Source: J029 sp964482495
GTDB lineage: Bacteria; Planctomycetota; UBA1135
Assembly: GCA_964482495.1 (NCBI GenBank)
Contig: CAYZXS010000006.1
Location: forward strand, 1 to 64,000
Direction of reading: 5' to 3'
Length of the DNA stretch: 64,000 nt
Part shown: positions 24,199 to 33,790 of the stretch, piece by piece
Position numbering within the stretch: the stretch's first letter is position 1
How the letters are laid out: each line of letters opens with the position of its first letter
Position numbers and translations under genes: made by a program
Notes under the pieces: model-generated
What the model saw: the letters and a program-made list of their open reading frames with translations, nothing else
Database searches by the model: none
What the model was told of the DNA's origin: nothing

Positions 24199-26712
24199 TC
24201 AACCCCAGCCTTGCTCGTCGTCGATCTCTTCGCCGTCGTCCTCGGGCTCCTCCTCGGGAGCCTCGGGCGCCGGCGCGTACTTCTCGGGGTCCTGGATCGG
24301 CCGCACGTCCATGGCGTACATGCCGCGGCCGTGGGTGGCGATGACCAGAATGTCGTCGCGCGGGTGGACCTTCAGGTCGTGCACGAAGGTGCTCGGCAGG
24401 CCCTCGGACAGCGACGCCCAGCTCTGGCCGCGGTCGCTCGAGACGTAGACGCCGACGTCGGTGCCGACGTAGAGCACGTCGGCGTTCTTCGGGTCCTCGT
24501 GCACGACGTTGATCGGGCCGGTCGGGATGCCGCCGGCGATGCTGGTCCAGGTGGCGCCGTCGTCCTCCGACTTCCACAGGTAGGGCGCGAAGTCCTCGTC
24601 GCGCTTGCCGTTCTGGGCCACGTAGACGACCCCCTCGCCGGTGGCCGAGGCGACCACGCGCGAGATCCAGCGGTCCTCCGCCAGGCCGGCGCTGATCTCG
24701 GTCCAGTCGTCGCCGCTGTTGCGGGTCCGCCACAGCCGGCCGTCGTCGGTGCCGGCGTAGAGCACCCCGAAGCGGTGGGGCGACTCGTCGATGGCGAAGA
24801 TCGTCTGGTAGGGGATGTCGCCCTTCTTGGCGTCGTCGTTCCACGACAGGTCGGGGCTGATCGGCTGGAAGCTCTCGCCGCGGTCCATCGAGCGGTAGAG
24901 CCGGTTCATGCCGTGGTAGAGCACCCGCGGGTTGTGGCGGCTGATCATGAACGGCGCCAGCCACTGGCCGCGCAGCGGCTCCTCGCCCTCGGCGGCGCGC
25001 GGCCGCAGCCGGGCGCGCTCGCCGCTGCCGAGGTCGCTGCGGCCGATCGAGCCGTAGAAGCCCTCGGAGTAGACGACGTCGGCGTCGGTCGGGTCGACGG
25101 CGTGGATGCTGGCCTCGCCGCCGGGGGCGTAGTCCCAGTCCACGGCGCGGATCCGGTCGCGGCCGCGGCTGAGGTCGACGGTGCCGACGCGCGAGCCGTG
25201 GTCCTGGATCGAGCCGTAGACCTTGAAGGGCTCGGCCATGTCGAAGCCGAGGTTGTAGAACTGCACGACGGGCAGGTTGTCGTTGAAGTTGCGCCAGCGC
25301 TTGCCGCCGTCGTAGCTGATCACCAGGCCGCCGTCGTTGCCGTTGACCAGGTAGTCCGAGTTCTCGGGGTCGATCCACAGCGCGTGGTGGTCGCCGTGCA
25401 TGCCGCGCAGGCGGCGGAAGCTCTTGCCGCCGTCGTTCGACACGTTCAGCGCCAGCCCCATGACGTAGACCGTGTCCTCGTCGTTGGGGTCGACGCGCAT
25501 CTGGCCGAAGACCCAGCCGTAGGTCGAGGACAGCCGCTGCATGTAGGGGTTGGCCTCGCTGACCATGCGCCAGCTCTCGCCGCGGTCGTCCGAGCGCCAC
25601 AGCTGCGATCCTTGGATGCGGCCCGAGGACGGCCGGCCATAGGAGTCGGTGCCGCCCTCTCCCTCTTCGGGCGGGATCGGCGCGTAGTTGTCGATGAAGG
25701 CGTAGACCACGCTCGGGTTCGAGGCGCACAGGTCGAGGCCGATGCGGCCGCGGTCGCGCGCCGGCGGCAGGCCTTCGACGATCTCCTGCCAGGTGTCTCC
25801 GCCGTCGTCGCTGCGGAAGATCGAGCTGCCGGTGGAGCCGTCGTGGTTGCGCGGGTCGTTCCACTTCAGCCGTGTGCGCTGCCAGGTCGAGGCGTAGAGC
25901 ACCTGCGGCTTGGACGGGTCCATCACCAGGTCGATGGCGCCGGCCTCGGGGCCGTTGTCGAGCACCTTGTGCCAGCTGCGGCCGCCGTCCCGTGTGCGGT
26001 AGACGCCGCGCTCCTCGTTCTCGGTCCACTCGTTGCCCGAAGCCGCGACGAAGACGATCTCCGGGTGGTGCGGGTGGACGACGATGCGGGCGATGGTGTG
26101 GGTCGCGCCCAGGCCCATGTGCCGCCAGGTAGCGCCGGCATCCTCCGACTTGTAGACGCCGTGCCCGGCCATCGAGCTGCGGAAGATGTTCGGCTCGCCG
26201 GTGCCGATCCAGACGATGTCTTGGTTCGACGGCGCGATCGTGACGTCGCCGATCGAGGTCGACGGCGCGTCCTCGAACACCGGCTCCCAGCTCACGCCTT
26301 CGTTGACGGTCTTCCACACCCCACCTGAGGCGGTGGCGGCGTAGATGGCGTAGCTCTGGCCGCGCGGCGACTCCACCGCGACATCGGTGACCCGGCCGCT
26401 GACGTTGGTCGGGCCGAGGAACTGCCAGCGCATCTCCGCGTAGGGCGAATCCGCCGTCAGCTGGACGTGCCGGTCGTAGCCGGCCTGGCGCTGCTCTGGC
26501 GTCGTTCGACGCGCAGCTTCGTCAGCGGCGCCTCCGCCGCCGGCGGCCTCGTCGCCGAGGGCGCTGAGCAGCTGGTCGATCTTGCTGTCGAGCGCGTCGA
26601 GGCGCTCGGTCAGCTCGTCGAGCCGGCCCGGGCCGCCGGGGTCCTGGGCCAGGGAAGGGGCGCTGGTCAGCAGCAAAGCTGCCAGCAGGGGAGCGGAGGA
26701 AAGGGGGGCCAT
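24199..26712 (-). CDS. Secreted Asp-box (BNR/sortilin-like) beta-propeller protein
   Basis: An 837-residue protein with signal peptide MAPLSSAPLLAALLLTSAPSLAQ. A short coiled-coil-like stretch follows (LDELTERLDALDSKIDQLLSAL), and then about ten Asp-box motifs of the type S/T-x-D-x-G-x-x-W, including SEDAGATW, TRDGGRSW, SDDGGDTW, SYDGGKRW, SEDDGATW and SSDRGQSW. This number suits a ten-bladed sortilin/VPS10-like propeller or two smaller ones. The C-terminus is acidic. The family is often labelled a glycosyl hydrolase, but no catalytic residues are evident and a binding role is more likely. It precedes the S9 peptidase gene in a probable operon, so it may present or recognise peptide or protein substrates (inference). 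Confidence 0.9.
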   Translation of the reverse strand: MAPLSSAPLLAALLLTSAPSLAQDPGGPGRLDELTERLDALDSKIDQLLSALGDEAAGGGGAADEAARRTTPEQRQAGYDRHVQLTADSPYAEMRWQFLGPTNVSGRVTDVAVESPRGQSYAIYAATASGGVWKTVNEGVSWEPVFEDAPSTSIGDVTIAPSNQDIVWIGTGEPNIFRSSMAGHGVYKSEDAGATWRHMGLGATHTIARIVVHPHHPEIVFVAASGNEWTENEERGVYRTRDGGRSWHKVLDNGPEAGAIDLVMDPSKPQVLYASTWQRTRLKWNDPRNHDGSTGSSIFRSDDGGDTWQEIVEGLPPARDRGRIGLDLCASNPSVVYAFIDNYAPIPPEEGEGGTDSYGRPSSGRIQGSQLWRSDDRGESWRMVSEANPYMQRLSSTYGWVFGQMRVDPNDEDTVYVMGLALNVSNDGGKSFRRLRGMHGDHHALWIDPENSDYLVNGNDGGLVISYDGGKRWRNFNDNLPVVQFYNLGFDMAEPFKVYGSIQDHGSRVGTVDLSRGRDRIRAVDWDYAPGGEASIHAVDPTDADVVYSEGFYGSIGRSDLGSGERARLRPRAAEGEEPLRGQWLAPFMISRHNPRVLYHGMNRLYRSMDRGESFQPISPDLSWNDDAKKGDIPYQTIFAIDESPHRFGVLYAGTDDGRLWRTRNSGDDWTEISAGLAEDRWISRVVASATGEGVVYVAQNGKRDEDFAPYLWKSEDDGATWTSIAGGIPTGPINVVHEDPKNADVLYVGTDVGVYVSSDRGQSWASLSEGLPSTFVHDLKVHPRDDILVIATHGRGMYAMDVRPIQDPEKYAPAPEAPEEEPEDDGEEIDDEQGWG

Positions 26713-26743
26713 GGCGCGAGCGAGGATGCAGGGCGGAGACCCG

Positions 26744-26749
26744 AGTCTA
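26744..26749 (-). promoter_or_regulatory. Candidate -10 hexamer TAGACT
   Basis: TAGACT on the minus strand, 31 bases upstream of the ATG at 26712, in the spacer before the propeller-peptidase operon. Confidence 0.35.
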
Positions 26750-26913
26750 GCTCAGCAACATCCTTCAGGGGGGCCGCCAGACAGACAGTCTCTGTCGAGA
26801 TCTGGCGGGTTGCGGAGATTCCGGGTCAGCCGCGGTCGGGGGGAGCAGCTTGCCTACGGGCGCCCTCCCCGAGAGCAGCGCATTCCGCGTGGAGTCGGCC
26901 CGCGGACCCGCGT

Positions 26914-29388
26914 TCAGCCCCCTGGCCCCTCGGCGCTGACATCGAGCTCCAGTTCGGTCGTCTCGCCCTCGGCGACCGTCAGGCTGACCGGCTCGACCAC
27001 GGTGCGCATCGCCATGCCTCGCTCCTGCTCCTCGTCGGAGGGGAAGTAGCTGAGCATGAGCACGTACTCCCCGGGCAGCACGTTCTCGAAGTCGAAGCCG
27101 CGCGGCTCGAGCTTGCGCACGTAGTGCCCGAGCGGGGTGATGCCAGGCTCTTTGCTCGACAGGACCGCGGAGTAACGCTGCGCCGCGGGGAAGCCGGTTT
27201 CGCTCACGAGCCGGACCGCGACCCTGCCGCCGCTGCGGGTCGGGAAGACGATGCGCGCCGTGGGGTTCGAGCTGTCGTGCTCCACCTTCACGCTGCGGCC
27301 CTTGCGTACGGCCTCGATCTCGATCGTGCCGGGGCTGAGGCCGGCGATCTCGTGGCGGCCGTCCGGGAGCCTCATCGTGCTGGTCGTGAAGCCGCCGAAG
27401 CGGTAGCGGACGTCGCAGTCGGTCAGGCGCGCGCCCTCCTCGTCGACCACTTCGACCGTGACCGTGGAGGCCGGATGGAGCTGAAAGTCGACCACCGCGC
27501 CGCCGGCCGGGGCGAGGAAGTCCTGGACGTAGAGCTTGGCGGCGGAGGGGTGGCTGACCACCAGCGTGCGCGGCTCGGTCTGGGAGGTCAGGCACAGCAG
27601 CGAGCCGTCCTCACCGGTCCGGCCGAGGGGCTGGTTATGGAGCTGGAGGCGCGCCCCGACCAGGAACTGGTCCTCCACGTCGCGGACGCGCGCGCGGAAG
27701 ACCCGCAGCCCGGCGCCGAGCTGGAGGTCGACGCGCCGGGTCTCGCTCGGGGCGAGCGCCGGGATGGTCAGGCTCTGGAAGACGTCACGGCCGAAATTGC
27801 CGGTGAGTTCCAGGCGAAGCTCCACGCCGGGGCGGAGCGCGCGGAAGACCGTGGTCTCGCCGTCGAGCCAGACGACGAGGCTGCGGATCTCGCCATCGCT
27901 CGTGAAGACGGTCTCCCAGTCCTGCGCCAGCCCGGTGTGGTCGTCGAGGTCGGCCTTGGTCTCGCTGGCGGGCGCCAGCACCCCTCCTTCTCCGCTGAGG
28001 CGCAGGAGGAGGTTGCGCCGCAGCTCTGCCTCCAGGCCGGGCACGCGGACCTCGAGGCGGTTGGCGGGGCGGAGGTGGATCTCCTGGGTTCCGTGGGCCG
28101 GCCGGAGCACCTCGTCGACCGCCGGCACGTAGCCGGCCGCGACCGCGCGGAGCTGCGCCGCCGAGTCCAGCAGGGGGCGCAGCGCGCCGGTGCCCTCGGG
28201 CCCGGTGGCCTCGGCCGCCACGCCGCCGGCGCTGACGAGGCAGCCCTCCACCGGCTGGCCGCGCGGATCGAGGACCCGGAAGCGCAGCTCGCCGCGGCCG
28301 GCGATGCGCAGCTCGCCGAGCTCGCCGTCGGCGGGGATTTCGGCGCCCTCGGCGGTGTAGAGCGGCGGCGCCGCGGGATCGGGATCCGCGCGGAGCTCGA
28401 AGCGCGCGAGCTCCTGCGGCGCGCCGACGATCAGCGGCAGGCGGAAGCCCCCCTGCGGGTCGGTCCGCAGCTCGATCGGGCGCGCGCGCGGTTCGTGCGC
28501 TTCCTCGGCGATCGCGGTCAGGGCCAGGCCGGCCACCGGGCTGCCGGCGCTATCGACGACGGTGCCGCGCAGCTCGGGGCGGTGGGCGAGTTCGAGTTCG
28601 AGGCCGACGACCGGGCCAGGCAGGCGCAGCCGCCAGCCGCCGGTGGTGATCTCGCCGTGGGAGGCGCCGGCGAGGTTGCGGCCGAGCACGGTCAACTCGC
28701 CGGTCCAGTCCTCCGGCAGGCCGGCGAAGCGGAAGGCGCCGTCCTCGCCGAGCTCGGCGCGCAGCTCCGCGCGCACGAAGCGCCCGGGCGCGAGCACCTG
28801 GCGCGCGGCTTCGGGCAGCCGCCACTCCGGGTGCAGCGGGTGGTCGGAGCTGAGGCTGAGGCGGAGCGGTCCCCCGAGGTCCGCCGGCGGATCGAGCACG
28901 CGGCCGGCGACGACGCTCGCCTCCGGCAGCGCGATGCGGTTCCTCCCCGCGGCCCCAGCGACCGTGGTGAAGACGTAGGGCCGCCCGGGCGGCGCGGCGT
29001 AGACCTCGAGCTTTCCGCCCGGCGGCTCCAGCTCGACGCGGCCGCGCTCGTCGGTGGAGGCCTCGTGCAGCAGCTCCCCGCCCTGGAGGATGGCGAGCTC
29101 GGTCTTTGGCGCGGGACGTCCGTCCGCCTCGTGCAGCTCGATCACGGTCAGCCCCGGGCTGGCGTCGAGCGCCACGCGGTCCTCGGCGGGAGCGGCAGCG
29201 GCGGAGCCGGCCGCGACCGGTTCGGCGGCCTCCGCCAACGGGGCCGGGGCCGGCGGCGCGGCGTCCAGCGCCTCCTCCGCGCCCTGGACCGGCGGCGGCG
29301 CAGGCTGGAACCACTCGCCGGGATCGAGGAGCAGCAGGGCGGCGGCGACGGCCACGAGGACGAGCAGGAGCCACGGCGTGCGCTTCAT
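26914..29388 (-). CDS. Membrane-anchored carboxypeptidase-regulatory-like repeat protein
   Basis: An 824-residue protein. MKRTPWLLLVLVAVAAALLLL is a basic, then hydrophobic, N-terminal anchor, followed by a Pro/Ala-rich spacer (FQPAPPPVQGAEEALDAAPP). The rest is a chain of beta-sandwich regulatory-like repeats, with segments such as ASVVAGRVLDPPADLGGPL, PELRGTVVDSAGSPVAGLA and LRFRVLDPRGQPVEGCLV. It has the same architecture as the protein at 19088-21328 and as the extracytoplasmic part of the sigma fusion, so the window carries three members of this type. There is no enzyme domain. It is expected to face the periplasm or cell surface. Its neighbours on both sides are S9 peptidase genes or their partners on the same strand. 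Confidence 0.85.
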   Translation of the reverse strand: MKRTPWLLLVLVAVAAALLLLDPGEWFQPAPPPVQGAEEALDAAPPAPAPLAEAAEPVAAGSAAAAPAEDRVALDASPGLTVIELHEADGRPAPKTELAILQGGELLHEASTDERGRVELEPPGGKLEVYAAPPGRPYVFTTVAGAAGRNRIALPEASVVAGRVLDPPADLGGPLRLSLSSDHPLHPEWRLPEAARQVLAPGRFVRAELRAELGEDGAFRFAGLPEDWTGELTVLGRNLAGASHGEITTGGWRLRLPGPVVGLELELAHRPELRGTVVDSAGSPVAGLALTAIAEEAHEPRARPIELRTDPQGGFRLPLIVGAPQELARFELRADPDPAAPPLYTAEGAEIPADGELGELRIAGRGELRFRVLDPRGQPVEGCLVSAGGVAAEATGPEGTGALRPLLDSAAQLRAVAAGYVPAVDEVLRPAHGTQEIHLRPANRLEVRVPGLEAELRRNLLLRLSGEGGVLAPASETKADLDDHTGLAQDWETVFTSDGEIRSLVVWLDGETTVFRALRPGVELRLELTGNFGRDVFQSLTIPALAPSETRRVDLQLGAGLRVFRARVRDVEDQFLVGARLQLHNQPLGRTGEDGSLLCLTSQTEPRTLVVSHPSAAKLYVQDFLAPAGGAVVDFQLHPASTVTVEVVDEEGARLTDCDVRYRFGGFTTSTMRLPDGRHEIAGLSPGTIEIEAVRKGRSVKVEHDSSNPTARIVFPTRSGGRVAVRLVSETGFPAAQRYSAVLSSKEPGITPLGHYVRKLEPRGFDFENVLPGEYVLMLSYFPSDEEQERGMAMRTVVEPVSLTVAEGETTELELDVSAEGPGG

Positions 29389-29462
29389 TTCAAACTCCGA
29401 GCGTGCGGAAGAGCGGGAAAGACGGCGTGGCGGCGTGCCGGCCCGTGGGGACCGGCGCGCCG

Positions 29463-29468
29463 ATTCTA
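29463..29468 (-). promoter_or_regulatory. Candidate -10 hexamer TAGAAT
   Basis: TAGAAT on the minus strand, 74 bases upstream of the ATG at 29388, between the S9 peptidase stop and the regulatory-like gene. Confidence 0.35.
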
Positions 29469-29494
29469 GACGTCAGCCAGGGCGCCGAGGGCGA

Positions 29495-32400
29495 CTATTC
29501 CGTCGCCGGCGGGTCGCCGACCAGGTCCAGCCCCAGCGTGCGGCCCTTGTCCACCGCAGGCACCCCGTCCGCCATCCACACCGGCGGCGGCGCGCCCTTC
29601 AGGTAGTGGTCGAAGAACTGCATCATGCGGATGGCGTAGTCGCGCTTGTTCGGGAACTTGCGCAGGCCGTGGTCCTCGCCGTTGTAGTTCAGCATCCAGC
29701 CGGGCTTGCCGAGCCGGCGTAGGGCGACGAAGAACTCGATGCCCTGGTACCAGGGCACCGCGCCGTCCTTGTCGTTGTGCATGATCAGCACCGGGGTCTG
29801 GATCTCCTCGGCGTAGAAGATCGGCGAGTTCTCGATGAAGCGGTCCGGCACCTCCCACAGCGAGCCGCCGAGCCGGCTCTGGGTGCGCTCGTACTGGAAC
29901 ATGCGGCTGCGGCCCGAGCCCCAGCGGATGCCGCCGTAGGCGCTGGTCATGTTCGAGACCGGGGCGCCGCTGATCGCGGCGGCGAAGACCGTCGTGCGCG
30001 TGACCAGGTGGGCGATCTGGTAGCCGCCCCAAGAGTGCCCCTGCACGCCGATGCGCGCCGGGTCGACGAAGCCAGTGTCGATCAGCTTCGACAGGCCGGG
30101 CAGGATCGCCGACTCGGCGCTCTGCCCCGGGTAGCCGGTGCGGTAGGGGATGTCCGGCACGAACACCAGGTAGCCGTTGCTGGCGTAATAGCTGAAGGCC
30201 ACCGAGCTGCCGCCCGGCGCTGGCGTGCGGTAGCGGTGCAAGCCGTCCGAGCTGCGCTCGTAGAAGTACACCACCATCGGGTACTGCTTCGCCGGGTCGA
30301 AGCCCTCCGGCTTGACCAGGATGCCTTGCAGCGGCACGCCGTCGTTGGAGTTCCAGCTCACCAGCTCGGACGTGCCCCAGAGGAATTCGTCCTGCAGGCC
30401 GTAGCCGTCGCTGACCTGGTCGTAGAAGCTGAACTCGCGGTCGGTGATCCAGACGTCCGGACCCTCGGTGAAGTCCTGGCGCGTGAAGCTGAGCAGGCCG
30501 CCCTCCTTCGACGGCCGCGGCGAGCCGAAGCTCTTGGCGTCCATGAAGATCGCCGTCGGCTCGCCGCCGTCGAAGCGGTCCCACCAGAAGCCGGCGCTCT
30601 TATCCGTCAGGTGGAAGGCGGAGAGGAGCAGCGGCTGCTCGGGGTCGATGCCCTCGCGCCCGCCGCCGCCGAAGAAGCGACCGCCGGAGAAGCCGCCGCC
30701 TCCGGCCGTCTCCGGGTCGATGTTGACGAAGCGGAAGCGCAGGCCGTCGCGGCGTCCGACGCCGTCGGTGACGCAGACCGGCGGCTCCGCCCCGGTCGGA
30801 TCGAGCAGCCACAGGTCGTGCCGGTCGTAGACCAGGAAGCCGGCGTCCTCCTTCAGCCAGCCGGCGCTGCCGTAGCTGCGCGGGAGCTGGGGCGTGTCGT
30901 GGAGCTCGTTGTCGAGCCGGTGTGGGACGCCGTCGCTGATCCGTCGCACCTCGCCGTCCGGCACCGCCATCGCGAACCACGCCCGCTGCTCCGGGTCCCA
31001 CCAGCTCAGGTAGCGGCCGTCCGGGCTGAGCGAGTGCGAGCCGCGGCTGGCTTCGAAGACCTGGCGGCGCTCGCCGTTGGCGGCGTTGACCAGCCAGACC
31101 TCTCGGGGCAGGTTGGTGTCCCAGGAGCTCTCCTTGCGCCAGGCCAGGTTCGAGGTGCCCACGGCCCAGGCGGAGTCGTTCTTCCGCGCCAGGCTGACGC
31201 TCGGCAGCGCCTCGTCGGCGAGCTGCACGATCCGCCCGAGCTCCTCGACGTGCAGCACCGCCAAGTAGCTGCGGTCGCGCTCGCGCGAGAGCTCCTTCAG
31301 CTGCTGCGGCTGGAGCAGCGGATCGGTCCAGCTCCAGACGTCGACCACGACTTTCTCGTCGTCGGCGACCTCTTCCGGATCGGGCCGCGGCAGCGGCGCG
31401 GTGCCGAAGAGGATCCGGGCGCCCGAGTCCGAGAAGGAGGGGTTTCGGTTCACGCTCACGCCCCAGCCCTCGGGGATGCCCGGGCTGCCGGCCGAGGCGA
31501 TCGGGTAGGCGTCGACGGCGTCGAGGCGGCCGTGGTAGAGGGTCCACTTGGGCTTCTCCGCCTCGTAGTCGGCGACGTTCGAGAGGAACAGGAAGCGGGT
31601 CGCCGCCTCGTCGAAGCGGATCGAGCGGTAGTCCCCCTCGCCCTCGAGCATCGGCCGGGTCTCGTCCTTGTCGACGTGGTGCACGAACAGGCCGTCGCCG
31701 CCGTCGTCCTTGGTCGAGGTGATGAAGACCAGGTGCAGGCCATCCTTGGTGAAGGAGGAGGAGACCACCTTCTCGAAGCGTCGCTCGCTGCCATCGTTCA
31801 AGTTGCGCAGGACCAGCTCCTTGCCGTCCTGCTTGCGCTTCTTCTTCTCCTCGGCTCTCTTCTCGGCTTCGGTCTTCTCCTTGGCCGGCTCCTGCTCCTC
31901 GGGTTCGGCCTTCCCTGCCGGCTTGGACTTGCCCTCCGGCTCGACTTCCTCGACCTCGACCTCGACCTTGGCCTTGGCCTTCTGTTCAGGTTTCGCCTCG
32001 GCCTTCGCCGCCGGCTCCTCGAGCTTCGGCTTCGCCTCCGCGCCGCCGGCCTTCTCGCCCTTTTCGCCCTTCTGACCCTCCGACGAGGCCTCCTCCTCCT
32101 TCTCGTCGCGCTCCGCCTTCTCCTTCTTCTTCGGCTCGAGGGTGTAGGCCAGCCAACCGCCGGCCTCGGCCGGCATGCGGGCGCCGCTGGCGCGCTGGAT
32201 CTCGGTGCGTTCGCCGCTCTCGAGGTCGAGGATCAGGAGGAAGCTCTTCGGCTGGTCGTCGCCGCGCTTCTTCTCCTTCTTCGCCGCGCGCAGCTCCGCG
32301 CGCTTCGGCTTCACGGTGCAGACGACGAAGCGCTCGTCGAAGCTGAAGCTGGCCGAGCTGCCGCGCTCGACGGAGTAAGCGCGGTCGCCTCGGGTCTCGC

Positions 32401-32665
32401 GGATCTCCAGCCGGCCGTCGCCGCCGTCGGCGACCGAGACCGAGTAGAGGATCCACTTCCCGGCGTTCGAGAACCGGGCGCCGCCGACGCTGGGCCAGGT
32501 GGAGGCGTCGTCGATCCCCAGCGGGCGCTTGGCCGTCGCTACGCTGGCCTCAGGCTGAGCCGCCGCGGGTTCAGCCGCCGCCTCCTGGGCCGCCGCCCGG
32601 CTGGTCGGGAACAGGAGCAGGCTGATCGTGAGCAGGAGAACGGTGCTAGCGCGCATGGGGTCCAT
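29495..32665 (-). CDS. S9 family prolyl-oligopeptidase-like peptidase with long Lys/Glu/Ala insert
   Basis: A 1056-residue protein starting at the ATG at 32665; an ATG nine bases later (32656) is equally good. A signal peptide (TVLLLTISLLLFPTSRAAA) is followed by a beta-propeller, and then by an alpha/beta-hydrolase domain with S878 in GVQGHSWGGYQIAH, Asp in LIMHNDKDGAVPW and His in NGEDHGLRKFP. The protein is much longer than the usual 650-750 residues of S9 enzymes. The excess is mostly a charged low-complexity insert at about residues 175-285, made of Lys, Glu, Ala and Pro and placed inside the propeller. A glycine-rich loop (GGGGFSGGRFFGGGGREG) occurs further on. It is likely an exported peptidase that degrades oligopeptides. 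It is the second of four S9 members in the window. Confidence 0.92.
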   Translation of the reverse strand: MDPMRASTVLLLTISLLLFPTSRAAAQEAAAEPAAAQPEASVATAKRPLGIDDASTWPSVGGARFSNAGKWILYSVSVADGGDGRLEIRETRGDRAYSVERGSSASFSFDERFVVCTVKPKRAELRAAKKEKKRGDDQPKSFLLILDLESGERTEIQRASGARMPAEAGGWLAYTLEPKKKEKAERDEKEEEASSEGQKGEKGEKAGGAEAKPKLEEPAAKAEAKPEQKAKAKVEVEVEEVEPEGKSKPAGKAEPEEQEPAKEKTEAEKRAEEKKKRKQDGKELVLRNLNDGSERRFEKVVSSSFTKDGLHLVFITSTKDDGGDGLFVHHVDKDETRPMLEGEGDYRSIRFDEAATRFLFLSNVADYEAEKPKWTLYHGRLDAVDAYPIASAGSPGIPEGWGVSVNRNPSFSDSGARILFGTAPLPRPDPEEVADDEKVVVDVWSWTDPLLQPQQLKELSRERDRSYLAVLHVEELGRIVQLADEALPSVSLARKNDSAWAVGTSNLAWRKESSWDTNLPREVWLVNAANGERRQVFEASRGSHSLSPDGRYLSWWDPEQRAWFAMAVPDGEVRRISDGVPHRLDNELHDTPQLPRSYGSAGWLKEDAGFLVYDRHDLWLLDPTGAEPPVCVTDGVGRRDGLRFRFVNIDPETAGGGGFSGGRFFGGGGREGIDPEQPLLLSAFHLTDKSAGFWWDRFDGGEPTAIFMDAKSFGSPRPSKEGGLLSFTRQDFTEGPDVWITDREFSFYDQVSDGYGLQDEFLWGTSELVSWNSNDGVPLQGILVKPEGFDPAKQYPMVVYFYERSSDGLHRYRTPAPGGSSVAFSYYASNGYLVFVPDIPYRTGYPGQSAESAILPGLSKLIDTGFVDPARIGVQGHSWGGYQIAHLVTRTTVFAAAISGAPVSNMTSAYGGIRWGSGRSRMFQYERTQSRLGGSLWEVPDRFIENSPIFYAEEIQTPVLIMHNDKDGAVPWYQGIEFFVALRRLGKPGWMLNYNGEDHGLRKFPNKRDYAIRMMQFFDHYLKGAPPPVWMADGVPAVDKGRTLGLDLVGDPPATE

Positions 32666-32755
32666 CGGTGGGGCGGGGGACGGAGAGCCGGATCTTCAGG
32701 AAAGCAGGAAGCTCCCAGAAGCGCTAGCGAAAAGGAAACTTGGCGGAGTTGTGGG

Positions 32756-32787
32756 GCCGGAGGCCGCTCGGCGATCCGGCCTCCGGC
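32756..32787 (-). terminator. Strong inverted repeat after small secreted protein gene, terminator-like
   Basis: A perfect 10-bp stem (GCCGGAGGCC/GGCCTCCGGC, 12-base loop) lies 20 bases beyond the stop at 32807 on the minus strand. There is no T run, so it is an imperfect candidate. Confidence 0.4.
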
Positions 32788-32806
32788 AGGAGAATGCCGG
32801 TCGCGG

Positions 32807-33532
32807 TCAGGGCAAGACGGTGAAGCCCAGGCCCGCCGAGGCGCTGTACGTCGGAGCGCTGAAGACCACCGCCTGCGCGAAGTAGGTGCTCCCGGCCATG
32901 CAGGCCGCCAGCGGCACCTCCACCGCCGCCGCCCCCGCGGGGTCGACCAGCTCGACCTGGCGGCCGAGGTCAGCCCGGGTCAGGATCGTGACGCCGCGGA
33001 AGCTGCGGTGGTCCCGCGCGCTGCCGGCCAGGAACATTGCCGGCGAGCCGGGTTGAGCCTGCAGGAGCTCGATCCTGACCGTGCTGCCGACGGTGGGGAG
33101 GCCGACGCCTGCCACGACGGGCTCCACTCCGTTCAGCGGCGTTCCCGCCCCGTAGCCCACGTAGGACGGCGTGACCTCGAAGTAGAAGTCATTGGTGTCC
33201 TGATAGCTGAGGAAAGGATTGACCACCATCGTCACCCGGATCAGCCCGGTCGTCGTGGCGACGTCGGGCACGGTCCACAGGTAGCTGTCAGCGCCGTTGG
33301 TGTAAGGCAAGCCGGTCGCGATGTCGGTCCAGACCAGGCCGCCGTCAGCGCTGTACTCCAAGGTGTAGCTGACCTCGTTGCCGTGCGAGACCGAGTCGAA
33401 CCACTCGATCAGGACCATGGACTGCCCGCGGAAGCTCTCGAAGCCGTTCGGGCTCAGGAGCTGGACGTGGGCGGCGGCGGCCGGGCAGAGCAGGGCCAGG
33501 GCGGTGGCGAGGCGGGGGATGGCGGGGTGCAT
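32807..33532 (-). CDS. Small secreted protein with fibronectin-like N-domain and recurrent C-terminal domain
   Basis: A 241-residue protein with signal peptide MHPAIPRLATALALLCPAAAA. The first half (VQLLSPNGFESFRGQSMVLI, SYTLEYSADGGLVW, YLWTVPDV) has the pattern of fibronectin-like or Ig-like domains that often sit beside secreted peptidases and polysaccharide enzymes. The second half, from about residue 146 (VGSTVRIELLQAQPGSPAMF) to the terminal SASAGLGFTVLP, matches the C-terminal domain pattern of four other secreted proteins here. No catalytic motif was found. TAGGAT lies 33 bases upstream of the start. Function unknown; probably a surface or extracellular protein. Confidence 0.78.
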   Translation of the reverse strand: MHPAIPRLATALALLCPAAAAHVQLLSPNGFESFRGQSMVLIEWFDSVSHGNEVSYTLEYSADGGLVWTDIATGLPYTNGADSYLWTVPDVATTTGLIRVTMVVNPFLSYQDTNDFYFEVTPSYVGYGAGTPLNGVEPVVAGVGLPTVGSTVRIELLQAQPGSPAMFLAGSARDHRSFRGVTILTRADLGRQVELVDPAGAAAVEVPLAACMAGSTYFAQAVVFSAPTYSASAGLGFTVLP

Positions 33533-33564
33533 GGCGGCGTCCGGGGCCCGAGCGGGGATCCACC

Positions 33565-33570
33565 ATCCTA
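33565..33570 (-). promoter_or_regulatory. Candidate -10 hexamer TAGGAT
   Basis: Third exact copy of TAGGAT upstream of a start codon in this window, 32 bases before the ATG at 33532. Confidence 0.4.
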
Positions 33571-33790
33571 GACCGGGATTCCCGGCGCGCCGGCCATCCG
33601 TCGCTTGATTTGTGCTCCCCAGAAGTTAGCGAAGAATGCGCCTCGGCCGGGGTGACATGGTGTCCTCGGCTCGCCCTTCCTTCCCGCCCGGTGGGCCCTG
33701 GTCGCCCGGGCCATCCAGGATTCTGCCATTCCCTACGCGCCCGCCGACCACGCCATCCTCGGGATCCCGGGGCCTCTATTACAGGCCTTG

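Noticed and set aside
22111..26328. Open frame of about 1405 codons on the plus strand across the peptidase and propeller genes
   Set aside because: It lies opposite two genes with clear motifs and its own translation is low-complexity Ala/Val/Arg/Gly/His sequence with no domain; long antisense frames are expected at this GC content.
29777..33571. Open frame of about 1264 codons on the plus strand opposite the second S9 peptidase
   Set aside because: Same reason: antisense shadow of the S9 peptidase gene with no recognisable motif.
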